A stretch of DNA of 53,725 nucleotides, from positions 1-53,725 of the forward strand of contig JAGALD010000018.1 of NCBI GenBank assembly GCA_017625395.1, given 5' to 3'. The position numbers and the translations under genes were made by a program. The notes beneath the pieces are model-generated. The model did no database searches, was not told where the DNA came from, and saw only the letters and a list, made by a program, of their open reading frames with translations. This document shows, in pieces, positions 1-8,209 of the stretch. Numbering within the stretch: position 1 is the first letter of the stretch; every line of letters starts with the position of its first letter. The DNA is from Bacilli bacterium (GTDB lineage Bacteria > Bacillota_I > Bacilli_A > RF39 > UBA660).

Positions 1-2226
1 AAATTCGAAGAAAATGTAACAGCAATGGCAACACCAGTTAAAGCTGGATATACATTCAGTGGATGGGATAAGACAATTCCAACTACAATGCCTGCAGAAA
101 ATGTTACAGTAAGTGGAAGCTTTACTGCTAATACTAATACAAAATATACAATTGAGTATTATACTGAAAATACTGATGGAACATTCTCAGTAAATAGCAA
201 TGAAACAAAAACAGCTACAACTGGTACAACTGTATCAGCTACTGCTAAAGAAATTGCTGGATTTGCATATGATTCAAGTAATACAAATAATGTATTAAGT
301 GGAACAGTAGCAGGAGATGGATCTCTAGTATTAAAGTTATACTATAACAAAATTAAAGCACCAAATGTTTCTGTAACAGTTGAATCTACTATTACTCGTG
401 ATGGTGAGGCTGTAACAGGTGGAACTGTTGAGTATGGTGATGTGCTAAATTACACAGTTACAATTAAGAATACAGGTGATGCTGATGGTTCTGTATTATT
501 AAAAGATATAGTTACAGGTAAATTAGAAGATATTACGGTAGCAGATGAATATAAAGCATTATTTGAAACATCTGGATTAACAATTGTTGTAAAACCAAAT
601 GAAACAATTACTATTACATTTAGTGGAACAGTTAAAGCAGGTGTAAATGAAAAAGTTAAAAATGATATTTCATATTCTGTAAATGGTGGAGAAACAACTA
701 CTATTACAGGTACTGAATATGATACTCAAAAGACAATTTCATTTCTTGAAAAAGTTGAAACAATTCAAGGTACAAATATTGTAATTGTTCTTGATGAATC
801 TGCTAGTATGAATGGAAATAAATTTGCGACAGCAAAGTCTGCTACTAATTCATTTATAGATCAAGTGTTCCCATCTGCAAATAACAATTCGAATGGTTCA
901 ACAGTAGCAGTAGTTACATTTGGTACCCAATTTGGGTGCTTGGAATACGGTTCTGTTTTTGGATTATGTATTGATTGGGGACATCAAGCTTATGCCAATG
1001 TTATTGGTGTTACAGCAACTGATTACAATACAGCTACATCTTTGAAAAATTCTATAAGTGGACTTTCAAATAATATAAGTAATAGTGGAACACCATATTA
1101 TATTGGATTACAAAATGCATATAACATTCTTTATAATGAATCTAATGGTTTATATAAGAACGGTAACAAAAATGTTGTAATATTCTTAAGTGATGGTGCA
1201 CCTGATGATAATGATGATGAAACACAAAGAAATAACTATATTACTGCCTTGAACTCAGACGGTAAAACGACAGATATATATGCAATTGGATTTGATATTA
1301 CATCAGGTTCAGTTGCTCATACAACATTAGGAACAGTTGCAAATAAAGGTGTATTTATTGCTGGAACAGATGATTTAACTAAAATATTTAGTACAATTCA
1401 TTCTTCTATAGCTGATAACACTACATCTAAACAGACTTCTCAAGGTGTTGCTGAAATTGCAGACACAATTGTTATTGATGAAACACACCCAATTAATATA
1501 AAAGTAAATGGTGTAGATAATAAATATTATTCAGTAGCTGAAGTTTTAGCTACAGGATATTTAACTTATACTTCTGAAGAAGGATATGAAATTGATGCAA
1601 CTAAGTTTGCAGCAGGTGATGTAATTGAAGTAATTTATTTTGCTGAACCTACTAATAAACAAGCATTAACAAGAAGTGCTGTTGCATATTCTTATGGTAG
1701 TTTAGTAAGTAGAGCAAGAGTTCAAGAAACTCCTGCTCCAACTGCACCAGAAGAAACAGTTGAAGAACCAACTAAAGAAGAAGTAGTTGAAGAAGCAACT
1801 AAAGATGAAGTAGTTGAAGAGTCAACTAAAGAAGAAGTAGTTGAAGAAGCAACTAAAGAAGAAATAGTTGAAGAAGCAACTAAAGAAGAAGTAGTTGAAG
1901 AAGCAACTAAAGAAGAAGTAGTTGAAGAAGCAACTAAAGAAGAAGTAGTTGAAGAGGCAACTAAAGAAGAAGTGGTTGAAGAAGCAACTAAAGAAGAAGT
2001 GGTTGAAGAAGCAACAAAAGAAGAAGTAGTTGAAGAGGCAACTAAAGAAGAAGTGGTTGAAGAAGCAACTAAAGAAGAAGTAGTTGAAGAAGCAACTAAA
2101 GAAGAAGTAGTTGAAGAAGCAACTAAAGAAGAAATAGTTGAAGAGTCAACTGAAGTAATAGTTGAGGAACCAGTTACAGAGGTAGTTGAAGAATCAGCTG
2201 AAGAAAATGAAAAAGAAACTGAATAA
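1..2226 (+). CDS. Large surface protein, 5' end missing: InlB-like repeat, DUF11-like domain, vWA domain, acidic repeat tail
   Basis: The reading frame is open from base 1, so the true start lies outside the window; the ATG at 25 is internal. Visible order: the end of an InlB/Listeria-Bacteroides type repeat (GYTFSGW), a MucBP-like segment starting KYTIEYYTEN, a DUF11-like domain (TVTIKNTGDADGS), then a von Willebrand A domain with a MIDAS-type DESAS near base 795. The tail from 1771 to 2148 is fourteen nine-residue units (TKEEVVEEA type). No LPXTG motif or membrane anchor follows; the protein ends EKETE, so attachment to the cell is unclear. Most likely a secreted or surface adhesin of the host chromosome. 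Domain names rest on motif recognition; the acidic tail may be a spacer or charge-based wall association. Confidence 0.75.
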   Translation, partial: KFEENVTAMATPVKAGYTFSGWDKTIPTTMPAENVTVSGSFTANTNTKYTIEYYTENTDGTFSVNSNETKTATTGTTVSATAKEIAGFAYDSSNTNNVLSGTVAGDGSLVLKLYYNKIKAPNVSVTVESTITRDGEAVTGGTVEYGDVLNYTVTIKNTGDADGSVLLKDIVTGKLEDITVADEYKALFETSGLTIVVKPNETITITFSGTVKAGVNEKVKNDISYSVNGGETTTITGTEYDTQKTISFLEKVETIQGTNIVIVLDESASMNGNKFATAKSATNSFIDQVFPSANNNSNGSTVAVVTFGTQFGCLEYGSVFGLCIDWGHQAYANVIGVTATDYNTATSLKNSISGLSNNISNSGTPYYIGLQNAYNILYNESNGLYKNGNKNVVIFLSDGAPDDNDDETQRNNYITALNSDGKTTDIYAIGFDITSGSVAHTTLGTVANKGVFIAGTDDLTKIFSTIHSSIADNTTSKQTSQGVAEIADTIVIDETHPINIKVNGVDNKYYSVAEVLATGYLTYTSEEGYEIDATKFAAGDVIEVIYFAEPTNKQALTRSAVAYSYGSLVSRARVQETPAPTAPEETVEEPTKEEVVEEATKDEVVEESTKEEVVEEATKEEIVEEATKEEVVEEATKEEVVEEATKEEVVEEATKEEVVEEATKEEVVEEATKEEVVEEATKEEVVEEATKEEVVEEATKEEVVEEATKEEIVEESTEVIVEEPVTEVVEESAEENEKETE
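1771..2148 (+). repeat. 14 tandem 27-bp coding repeats (TKEEVVEEA units)
   Basis: Fourteen in-frame 27-nt units begin at 1771 with act-aaa-gaa and run to 2148. Copies differ only at a few positions (EIVEE, DEVVEES variants; gaa/gag, gta/gtg). Near-identical copies suggest recent expansion by slippage or recombination, so repeat number is likely to vary between strains. Confidence 0.95.
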
Positions 2227-2281
2227 TATATATTAAAATGGCTAGTGCCTAATATAAATATTGTTCAAATTGAATAATAGT

Positions 2282-2307
2282 AAAAAGGAACTTAGCGGTT
2301 CCTTTTT
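2282..2307 (+). terminator. Intrinsic terminator after the vWA protein
   Basis: AAAAAGGAAC (2282-2291) pairs with GTTCCTTTTT (2298-2307) around a 6-nt loop and ends in a T run. It separates the surface protein from the next promoter. Confidence 0.85.
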
Positions 2308-2313
2308 ATCTAC

Positions 2314-2343
2314 TTGTAATTATAAAAATAAATATGCTATAAT
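2314..2343 (+). promoter_or_regulatory. Probable sigma-A promoter for the 2359-3215 pair
   Basis: TTGTAA (2314-2319) and TATAAT (2338-2343) are 18 bp apart, just after a terminator and 15 bp before the next start codon. Confidence 0.6.
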
Positions 2344-2358
2344 TATCTTGGTGATAAT

Positions 2359-2826
2359 ATGGCTTATATTAGATATAAAGAAGTAACTAAGCACTTTAAT
2401 TTTACAAGACCAATAGATAAGAAAAATTTACCATCATATGTACTTGATTACTTGTATGAAAATGAAATTTTGTTAGCTGGTTATAAAGTAGGAAGAGATC
2501 ATGGAATAATTACTAATAAAAAAATAGTATTATTTGATAATTCTATTTCTTTTAAACCTAAAAAAGAGATAACAGCTATTCCGTATCATGCAGTATCTGC
2601 TCATTCAATAATTTTTCATCCATCATCAGCAGAAATATATTTGCTTTTAGATAGTGGATATCCATTGTTACTTAAATTTGTAAATTTAAAAAGTGAAGAT
2701 AAAGTTAAACTTAGACTTCTATATAATGCAATGTCTGCAGTTATTTGTAGACAAGAAATTCCTAAAAAAGTTTTAGATAAAATCATTAATAATGATTTTG
2801 ATTATGATGATAATAAGGAGGAATAA
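2359..2826 (+). CDS. Small PH-domain-like protein (155 aa)
   Basis: A soluble protein of 155 residues. The central part (ITNKKIVLFDN, then KEITAIPYHAVSAHS and a strand-rich end) resembles bacterial pleckstrin-homology-like domains, in which a tag like TNKRI is followed by a beta strand and a site where linear response to membrane or partner binding occurs. This match is by pattern only. A ribosome site (TTGGTGATAAT) precedes the ATG. The stop is two bases before the next ATG, so it is probably co-transcribed with the single-pass membrane protein at 2829. No catalytic motif is visible, and its cellular role is unknown. Confidence 0.6.
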   Translation: MAYIRYKEVTKHFNFTRPIDKKNLPSYVLDYLYENEILLAGYKVGRDHGIITNKKIVLFDNSISFKPKKEITAIPYHAVSAHSIIFHPSSAEIYLLLDSGYPLLLKFVNLKSEDKVKLRLLYNAMSAVICRQEIPKKVLDKIINNDFDYDDNKEE

Positions 2827-2828
2827 TT

Positions 2829-3215
2829 ATGAAAGAAAAGAAAGTAAATAATGTTGAAGAAGAAGATTTCTTCGATGAAAAACCAAAGAAAAAGAAAAAA
2901 GAAGAAAAAACTGAAAAAGAAGTTGTATATGTAGAAAAAGAGAAAAGTTTATTTTCTAGAATTTTAAACATAGTATTATGGATTATTTTACTTGCTTGGA
3001 TGGCACTTGTTTTAGTTGATTATTTCAAGGTTCGTGATGAAAAAGATCCAATTTTCTGTTGGTTTAATAATCATACAACAACATATGAAAATGGAACTGT
3101 TACTGAATGTACAGGATTAGGTTATAAAGTAATTAGATATAATAGAGAAGATTTTAAAGCTATTGAATTTGGACCATTCTGGATTAGTGATAGAACTGCA
3201 GAAGAAAGTAAATAA
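2829..3215 (+). CDS. Single-pass membrane protein with charged N-terminus (128 aa)
   Basis: The first about 40 residues are Lys/Glu rich with a long lysine run (KPKKKKKEEK), followed by one hydrophobic segment at about residues 46-63 (VLWIILLAWMALVLV) and an external domain of about 60 residues with two cysteines (IFCWF and TECTG) that could pair. A strong ribosome site (AAGGAGGAAT) lies upstream; the gene starts two bases after the preceding stop. The layout suggests an envelope protein with a cytoplasmic basic tail, oriented C-terminus out. No family recognised. It sits directly upstream of the ftsW-type gene, but that gene probably has its own leader at 3216-3263. Confidence 0.6.
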   Translation: MKEKKVNNVEEEDFFDEKPKKKKKEEKTEKEVVYVEKEKSLFSRILNIVLWIILLAWMALVLVDYFKVRDEKDPIFCWFNNHTTTYENGTVTECTGLGYKVIRYNREDFKAIEFGPFWISDRTAEESK

Positions 3216-3263
3216 TTAGAATATTATTTGATAAAGAAATATAAGATATAATAAGGTGATTTA

Positions 3264-4304
3264 ATGAAGAAAAACCTAGGATTATATCTTTTTTTTGTTT
3301 CGATTTTCTTAATTGTTTTTGGAATTGTTATGATATATTCTTCTTCTAGTATATGGGCAGAATATAAGTTTGATGATCCTTTTAAATATGTTAAACAACA
3401 GTTTTTGTTTGGAGTTATTGGAATAGTATTAGTATATATTATTAGTAAAATAAATTATAGATTTTATTACAATAATGCAACAAAATTATTTTTTGTTTGT
3501 ATTGTTTTATTAATACTCGTTTTAATTCCTGGTATTGGTAGTGTTAGAAATGGTAGTAGAAGTTGGTTTGGTATTGGTCCATTTGGAATTCAACCTAGTG
3601 AGTTTGCTAAACTTTGTTTAATTATATTAACAAGCAAATATTTATCTAAATCAAATAAGTTTGTTAAAGATATTAAAAAGGGTGTTATTCCTATATTAGG
3701 AGTGTTATTCTTAGTATTTGGTCTTATTATGTTACAACCTGATTTTGGTACTGGTATGATAATTGTTGTTAGTATAATTGCTATGTTGTTTATTGCAGGA
3801 GTTAATATTAAGTTTTTTATAGGATTGGGTTTGATTGGCGTTGTTGGCATTGTTGTTTTAATAGTTATTGCACCTTATAGAATGGATAGAATAACTTCAT
3901 TTATTGATCCATGGAGTGATCCTTTGGGAACTGGTTTTCAAATAATTCAATCTCTTTATGCAATTGGACCTGGCGGACTTTTAGGAATGGGTTTTTTGAA
4001 TTCAAGACAAAAACAATTTTATTTACCAGAACCCCAAACAGATTTTATTTTTTCTATTATAAGTGAAGAATTTGGAGTTTTGGGTGTTACAATTGTCTCT
4101 GGACTTTTTCTAGCACTTTTATATTTAGGTATTAAAATAGCTATTAATTGTACAGATAATTTTGCTAAGTTTTTATCTTTTGGTTTAATTTTTCAAATGT
4201 TAATTCAAGCTGCTATGAACTTGATGGTTGTTATTGGACTAATTCCTGTTACTGGTATTACATTTGTGTGGGAGAAAATTAAAAAAGTGCGTTTTTCCTT
4301 TTAA
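3264..4304 (+). pseudogene. ftsW: ftsW/SEDS family peptidoglycan glycosyltransferase, 5' part, cut by the ICE
   Basis: The first 331 codons are a SEDS polymerase (FtsW/RodA/SpoVE family), which polymerises lipid II in the cytoplasmic membrane. Hallmarks are the opening segment with MIYSSSS, the RSWFGIGPFGIQPSEFAKL loop, the GYR/PYRMDRITSFIDPW segment and the conserved PEPQTDFIFSIISEEFG region containing the essential Asp. After VTG (codon 331, bases 4254-4256) the sequence changes to ITFVWEKIKKVRFSF-stop, which is encoded by the ICE. The missing end ([13 protein letters not shown], last transmembrane helix) is found 46.9 kb away at 51117. As it stands the protein lacks the conserved final helix and is probably inactive. 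Whether it is FtsW, RodA or SpoVE cannot be settled here. Confidence 0.9.
4241..4278 (+). other. attL junction (chromosome/ICE)
   Basis: The chromosomal arm (aattcctgttact) meets the ICE arm at GG, 4254-4255. The ICE arm contains TATTACA and then TGGGAGAAAA (4269-4278), the inverted copy of TTTTCTCCCA near attR. The core was placed from the symmetry of both junctions and could be off by a base or two. Confidence 0.8.
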
Positions 4305-4435
4305 AATCAAGGGTTTGGGGGAGAATATAAAAAACTGAAAAAAGTAAAATTTAACTAAAAATAGACTTCTAAACAAAAATTAACAATTTTTTTAAAGAAA
4401 GATTGATAGGTTACAATGTTGGGAGAAACAATAAA

Positions 4436-4449
4436 GTTAATCGGAACTC
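4436..4449 (+). repeat. Left-end copy of the GTTAATCGGAA(A)CTC motif
   Basis: GTTAATCGGAACTC lies 180 bp inside the left end. It matches, with one base missing, the minus-strand GTTAATCGGAAACTC at 49425-49439 and the related GTTAATCAGAAAC at 49368-49380, which flank the recombinase promoter. Possible binding site for a recombination or transfer regulator; function inferred only from placement. Confidence 0.45.
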
Positions 4450-4473
4450 GAAATGCAATGAAAGGATATAAAA

Positions 4474-5850
4474 ATGTTAGAATACAAGAGTAAGTATTTT
4501 ACTAAATCTTTAAGTGTATTTGGAGAACCGAAACTTTCAATAATAAATAAAATTAAGCAATATACTAATATTGATGAGAATAGTAGAATATTAATTCCTA
4601 ACTGCCAAGATGGTATATATGTATTACCATTTGCAAAAATAAGTAACAATATTGTTTGTTATGAATCAAATAAAAATTTACTAAATGGTGGAGTAATTGA
4701 TAACTTTGGTTCATTAGGTTTAGTAAAAAGATTAAAAGGTGCTAATTTAGATAAAAATGTAAAAATAAAAAAATATAATTTTTATGATGAGAAAAAAATA
4801 GCAAAATATGATTTAGTAGTAGCTATAAGAACAATTCAATTAAGAGAAAATGACAAATATTCCATTGAAAATAAATTAAATAAATTAATGTCTAGTGTTA
4901 AAGATAATGGATATTTATATCTAACATATTATATAGATGAAGATATAGAAGTTAGTGAAAATCAAATTATAAGATATAATGAAATTAAAAATAATATAGA
5001 TTTATCTAAATGGAATATTTTATATTATAGAGATAATTTTCAAAGATATACTGATCATAATTCTCATCCTAATCATATAGGAAATCATAAACATAAGATA
5101 GGTTCAATTTTATTAAAGAAAACACCTCATGTTTATAAAAAGAGAATACTTGATAGGAGATATAAATCAGCAAGTATTTATGGTGAATCAAATCAGCAAG
5201 TTTATGATTATATAAATTTATTAAAAAACGAATATGATAGAAATGTAGATGTTTTAGTAGTTGATGCTAATGATGGCAAAAATGCAATAACATTTGCAAG
5301 ATTTGGATTTAATGTTGTTTGCTATGAAGATAACAAAGTATTACTGAATGGGGGAATATATAATCATAAAAGAACGACAGGATTAAAAAAAAGAGTTTCC
5401 GATTTTTTAGTAAATGATAACATCATAATAAAAGAAAAGAATTTTTATGATATAAAAGAAATTAATAAGTTTGACTTTATATATGTTGATAGTTCATTAA
5501 ATTTAGAAAAGAATAATCACATAACACTAAAAAAGAAAGTTAGAAAATTAATGTCTAATGTAAGAGAAGGTGGCTATTTATACATCTATTATGATTTAGT
5601 ATTAAATGAGATTGATGATTATAATAATTCATATTTTCATATTGGAGAAATGCAAAAAATATTTGATTTAGAAGATTGGAAAATTGAATATATATGTGAA
5701 AGAGAAGAAAAAAATTATTGTAATTATATTTATGATAAAGATAGAAGAATAGGTTATATTTTAGCAAAGAAAAAAAGAAATAGAAGAAAACATAAATGTC
5801 ATTATACAATAGAAATTAACAATAAAATAGAATATCAAAAGGCATCGTAA
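4474..5850 (+). CDS. Tandem methyltransferase-like protein (458 aa, internal duplication)
   Basis: The protein is two homologous halves. Half one (about residues 38-215) has ILIPNCQDGIYVLPFA, then CYESNKNLLNGG, NFYD, and NKLMSSVKDNGYLYL. Half two (about 255-430) has VLVVDANDGKNAITFA, CYEDNKVLLNGG, NFYD, and RKLMSNVREGGYLYI. This is the layout of a class I SAM-dependent methyltransferase fold: glycine-containing motif I, an acidic end of strand 2, and the late strand. The glycine motif is weak (DG instead of GxG), so one or both halves may not be catalytic. It is the first ICE gene, with AAAGGA upstream of the ATG, and ends in a terminator whose loop holds the stop codon. Substrate is unknown; DNA, tRNA or protein are all possible. 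Confidence 0.6.
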   Translation: MLEYKSKYFTKSLSVFGEPKLSIINKIKQYTNIDENSRILIPNCQDGIYVLPFAKISNNIVCYESNKNLLNGGVIDNFGSLGLVKRLKGANLDKNVKIKKYNFYDEKKIAKYDLVVAIRTIQLRENDKYSIENKLNKLMSSVKDNGYLYLTYYIDEDIEVSENQIIRYNEIKNNIDLSKWNILYYRDNFQRYTDHNSHPNHIGNHKHKIGSILLKKTPHVYKKRILDRRYKSASIYGESNQQVYDYINLLKNEYDRNVDVLVVDANDGKNAITFARFGFNVVCYEDNKVLLNGGIYNHKRTTGLKKRVSDFLVNDNIIIKEKNFYDIKEINKFDFIYVDSSLNLEKNNHITLKKKVRKLMSNVREGGYLYIYYDLVLNEIDDYNNSYFHIGEMQKIFDLEDWKIEYICEREEKNYCNYIYDKDRRIGYILAKKKRNRRKHKCHYTIEINNKIEYQKAS

Positions 5851-5862
5851 GATGCTTTTTTT
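5837..5862 (+). terminator. Terminator overlapping the stop codon of the methyltransferase-like gene
   Basis: AAAAGGCATC (5837-5846), loop GTAA, GATGCTTTTT (5851-5860). The TAA stop (5848-5850) lies in the loop, so terminating ribosomes could affect folding. The next ribosome site (GGAGGTGG) follows at once. Confidence 0.75.
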
Positions 5863-5874
5863 GGAGGTGGTAGA

Positions 5875-6633
5875 ATGTCGGTTTTTAAAATTGAAAAAAC
5901 AAAAGATTTTACAGTTATGAGCAATTATCATTTAAGAGATAAAAATTTAAGTTTAAAAGCAAAAGGATTATTGTCATTTATGTTAAGTTTACCTGAAGAC
6001 TGGGATTATTCATTAATGGGTTTGTGTGCTATTTGTAAAGAAAGTAGAGATGCAATAAGGTCAACTTTAAAAGAACTTCAAAAATATGGTTATCTTCAAA
6101 TAGAGAAAGTTCGTGGAGATAAAGGTTATTTTGAATACAATTATTTGATATATGAAAAACCACATTCAATAGAAAAAGAAATAAATAATCCAGATATGGA
6201 AAATCCACACCTGGATAATCCAAGTTTGGAAGAACACCCACAAATAAATACTAATAAACAAAATACTAATAACAAAATTGATAAAGATGATAAAACCATA
6301 TCATCTTTTTTTCTTGCAGAAGAACATAATATTTTAACATTGGAATTAATTGATAGGGGATATATAAATGAGAATGATACTCAAATCTTTTATTATGATG
6401 ATTTATTTAAAAAGTTATTAGAAGAAGATAATTCATATAAAGATTTATTGCAAATTATACACTATATAATTCCAAGAGTAAAAGCAAGAGATTTTAAAGA
6501 TGAAGATGGTAATCCTATTCAAAATAAATTTGGTTATTTTAAAAATGCCATTATATCAAATATTCAGAGACTTGATATTGATATTGGAGAATTATGGGAT
6601 AATGAAGGAATATTTGATGATTTAGAAAGATAA
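5875..6633 (+). CDS. Helix-turn-helix replication-initiator-like protein (252 aa)
   Basis: Residues 1-100 (NYHLRDKNLSLKAKGLLSFM, then LPEDWDYSLMGLCAICKE and LKELQKYGYLQIEKVR) form the winged-helix domain seen at the N-terminus of plasmid and phage replication initiators and in the replication genes of Tn1549-like ICEs. A charged linker rich in Asn/Lys follows, then a C-terminal domain (about 140-252) with a DnaD-like feel that would contact replisome proteins. Likely role: replication of the excised circle, or its control. The start is fixed by GGAGGTGGTAGA. It is the first of six ICE proteins ending in an acidic-(Leu/Met)-Glu-Arg tail (FDDLER), and here no coupled gene follows. Confidence 0.65.
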   Translation: MSVFKIEKTKDFTVMSNYHLRDKNLSLKAKGLLSFMLSLPEDWDYSLMGLCAICKESRDAIRSTLKELQKYGYLQIEKVRGDKGYFEYNYLIYEKPHSIEKEINNPDMENPHLDNPSLEEHPQINTNKQNTNNKIDKDDKTISSFFLAEEHNILTLELIDRGYINENDTQIFYYDDLFKKLLEEDNSYKDLLQIIHYIIPRVKARDFKDEDGNPIQNKFGYFKNAIISNIQRLDIDIGELWDNEGIFDDLER

Positions 6634-6634
6634 A

Positions 6635-6660
6635 AAACATTAGCTTGTTTGCTAATGTTT
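6635..6660. terminator. Bidirectional terminator between convergent genes
   Basis: AAACATTAGC (6635-6644) and GCTAATGTTT (6651-6660), with A and T runs on the outer sides. It sits between the plus-strand gene ending at 6633 and the minus-strand gene ending at 6721. Confidence 0.75.
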
Positions 6661-6720
6661 ACTACTATATCAAGAAAGTAGGGTACTGCTAATTTTACTA
6701 CTAATACTACTTAAATACTA

Positions 6721-7221
6721 CTAATTTTTTTTAGGATTAGTTAGACAATAATAAGTTGTTGCGTGTCTTAATATTATCCATGTAATTACTTGATCCATAT
6801 TTTTAGGACTTATTAAAGAACTAATACAATAATCCTTTAAAAAGTTTAATTGTATTGGTAATTGAATACTTCTTTCGTTTGCACCGATTACTTTTTGAAC
6901 TAAATCATCAGCAACCAAGTCTCCTTCAGAAACAATACAATCATCTTGTTCATCATCTTCAAAATCTGCAAAGAAGTCAGTTATATCATCAACTTCTCTT
7001 GCAATTTCTTTGAATTTTTCGTTTGTATAAATTGGTTTTAATAATTCAAGATATTTATTAAGCAAATTTTCTAATACAATATCTTTTTCATTGTCAGGTA
7101 ATCCTTTTAAGTCTTTTATAAGACCATTTAATTCATAATGGTATTCTATACCTCTAATTTTTTTTATTTTGTTTTCCATGTTTTCATGGATAGATACTAC
7201 ATAGTCATTAATATTTTTCAT
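6721..7221 (-). CDS. Unknown acidic protein (166 aa), the only minus-strand ICE gene
   Basis: A soluble 166-residue protein: a helical N-terminal half (NDYVVSIHENMENKIKKIRG) and a strongly acidic centre (DFFADFEDDEQDDC), then a C-terminal helical part. AAGGAGCT upstream of the ATG supports the start. It is divergent from the XRE gene at 7387, and the 165-bp gap holds that gene's -10 box and operator, so both may be under one repressor. No family recognised; position opposite a repressor suggests a lysogeny-like or maintenance function, but this is inference. Confidence 0.6.
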   Translation of the reverse strand: MKNINDYVVSIHENMENKIKKIRGIEYHYELNGLIKDLKGLPDNEKDIVLENLLNKYLELLKPIYTNEKFKEIAREVDDITDFFADFEDDEQDDCIVSEGDLVADDLVQKVIGANERSIQLPIQLNFLKDYCISSLISPKNMDQVITWIILRHATTYYCLTNPKKN

Positions 7222-7310
7222 TTTTAGCTCCTTTTCTTTTCTTAAAATAAAACCTACTTTCTAGCACTACCATTCGTCAATTATTTTCCTTATTACACAA
7301 TATAATGTAG

Positions 7311-7374
7311 ATAACTTACTACATAGTTGGTATGGTTTAAAATTATTAAACTTATTACAATAGTAGTAAGTTAT
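7311..7374. promoter_or_regulatory. XRE operator: three half-sites around the start of the xre gene
   Basis: Half-sites AACTTACTAC (7313-7322), AACTTATTAC (7349-7358) and its inverse GTAGTAAGTT (7363-7372). The last two form a 24-bp palindrome with a 4-bp centre ending just before the ribosome site (GGAAGGA). A TATAAT at 7301-7306 precedes the first half-site. Typical of an autoregulated repressor. Confidence 0.65.
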
Positions 7375-7386
7375 AGGAAGGATGTG

Positions 7387-7647
7387 ATGATTATTAAATA
7401 TAACTTACGAGCTCGTAAGATTTTAGCAAATAACATAATATTTTTCCGATTAGAAAATGAGTGGTCGCAAGAAGATTTTGCAGATAAACTTGGGACAACT
7501 CCTACTTATGTTTCGACACTTGAAAATGCTAAAAGAAATACGAGGATTGATTACATAGGTCACATAGCAGATACTCTTGGTGTTTCTATCGAACAATTAT
7601 TTAAAGAAAGACCAAAAGTTAAAAATCATCGAATACCTAGACGATAA
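7387..7647 (+). CDS. XRE-family repressor (86 aa)
   Basis: A single Cro/CI-type helix-turn-helix domain: RKILANNIIFFRLENEWSQE, DFADKLGTTPTYVSTLENAK and a tail IADTLGVSIEQLF are the five helices. A longer frame reaches back to 7327, but the operator palindrome lies there and a good ribosome site (GGAAGGATGTG) sits just before the ATG at 7387, so that start is preferred. Length and gene context (divergent from 6721-7221, operator at the start) fit the master repressor of the ICE. Part of its ribosome site and start can pair with the small RNA at 12219-12317. Confidence 0.85.
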   Translation: MIIKYNLRARKILANNIIFFRLENEWSQEDFADKLGTTPTYVSTLENAKRNTRIDYIGHIADTLGVSIEQLFKERPKVKNHRIPRR

Positions 7648-7670
7648 GAATATATAATTATTCTTTTTTT
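7646..7670 (+). terminator. Terminator after the xre gene
   Basis: AAGAATA (7646-7652), 6-nt loop, TATTCTT (7659-7665) and a T run to 7670. It overlaps the stop codon. Confidence 0.7.
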
Positions 7671-7781
7671 GTGCCATTTTTATTATAACACGAAAAAATT
7701 TATTTTGAATATTAGTTTGCGTTAAAATGTGGCTATTTTAAAATTGATTAGGTGTCATAATAGATATAGGTAGGTGAGAAT

Positions 7782-8090
7782 ATGGCTATAAATAGTTTTG
7801 AAACTTTACAAAATAAATTGTCAAGAGTCAATGTTGATGAAATGTATGCTACTATTTGTAGTAACATAAAGAAATATCGTTTAGAAAAATACAACGAATT
7901 CAAAAGCAAAAACTCACAAAGTACTATTAATCCTTACTCAACTGAGAATGTTGCTGCTCTTTTAGATTATAATCATAATCATTATAAAAGATTTGAAAGT
8001 GCAAGTGATAGTACAAAAAGAATACCATTAAATAAGTTAGCAAAGATATCTATTATTTTAGATAAAACTATTGATGAACTAATGAAATAG
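7782..8090 (+). CDS. XRE-like DNA-binding protein (102 aa)
   Basis: The C-terminal two-thirds has a helix-turn-helix layout: AALLDYNHNHYKRFES (scanning/recognition helices), then IPLNKLAKISIILDKTIDEL, the ending typical of XRE domains. The N-terminal 30 residues are helical and charged. The ribosome site TAGGTGAGAAT precedes the ATG. It stands alone between two terminators, just before the restriction-modification operon, so it may be that operon's controller protein; controller genes usually lie in this position, but no operator was identified. XRE assignment is by pattern. Confidence 0.6.
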   Translation: MAINSFETLQNKLSRVNVDEMYATICSNIKKYRLEKYNEFKSKNSQSTINPYSTENVAALLDYNHNHYKRFESASDSTKRIPLNKLAKISIILDKTIDELMK

Positions 8091-8118
8091 TTGGTATTTG
8101 ATTATTTATTTACTTATG

Positions 8119-8150
8119 AAAGATAGAAAAATGAGTGTAGCTATCTTTTT
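8119..8150 (+). terminator. Terminator upstream of the type III RM operon
   Basis: AAAGATAG (8119-8126), 14-nt loop, CTATCTTT (8141-8148), then T-rich sequence. Confidence 0.65.
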
Positions 8151-8209
8151 ATTTTGCATTTAAAAGGGAAAAAATCCCACTTTGTAAAGAAAAATGTCAA
8201 TTTTTGTAG

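Noticed and set aside
1771..2148. Regular 27-bp repeats that might look like a CRISPR array
   Set aside because: There are no spacers; the units are contiguous, in frame and encode TKEEVVEEA inside an open reading frame.
4255..4304. tRNA gene as the integration target
   Set aside because: Both junctions lie in a protein gene; no tRNA-like fold or CCA end is seen, and the integrase is a serine, not a tyrosine, recombinase.
5555..5809. Minus-strand frames opposite Lys/Asn-rich genes (here and many other places)
   Set aside because: They are rich in Phe, Tyr, Leu and His, lack ribosome sites, and mirror AT-rich coding genes on the other strand.
7327..7386. Longer N-terminus of the XRE repressor
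   Set aside because: This stretch is the operator palindrome and ribosome site; the ATG at 7387 is better supported.
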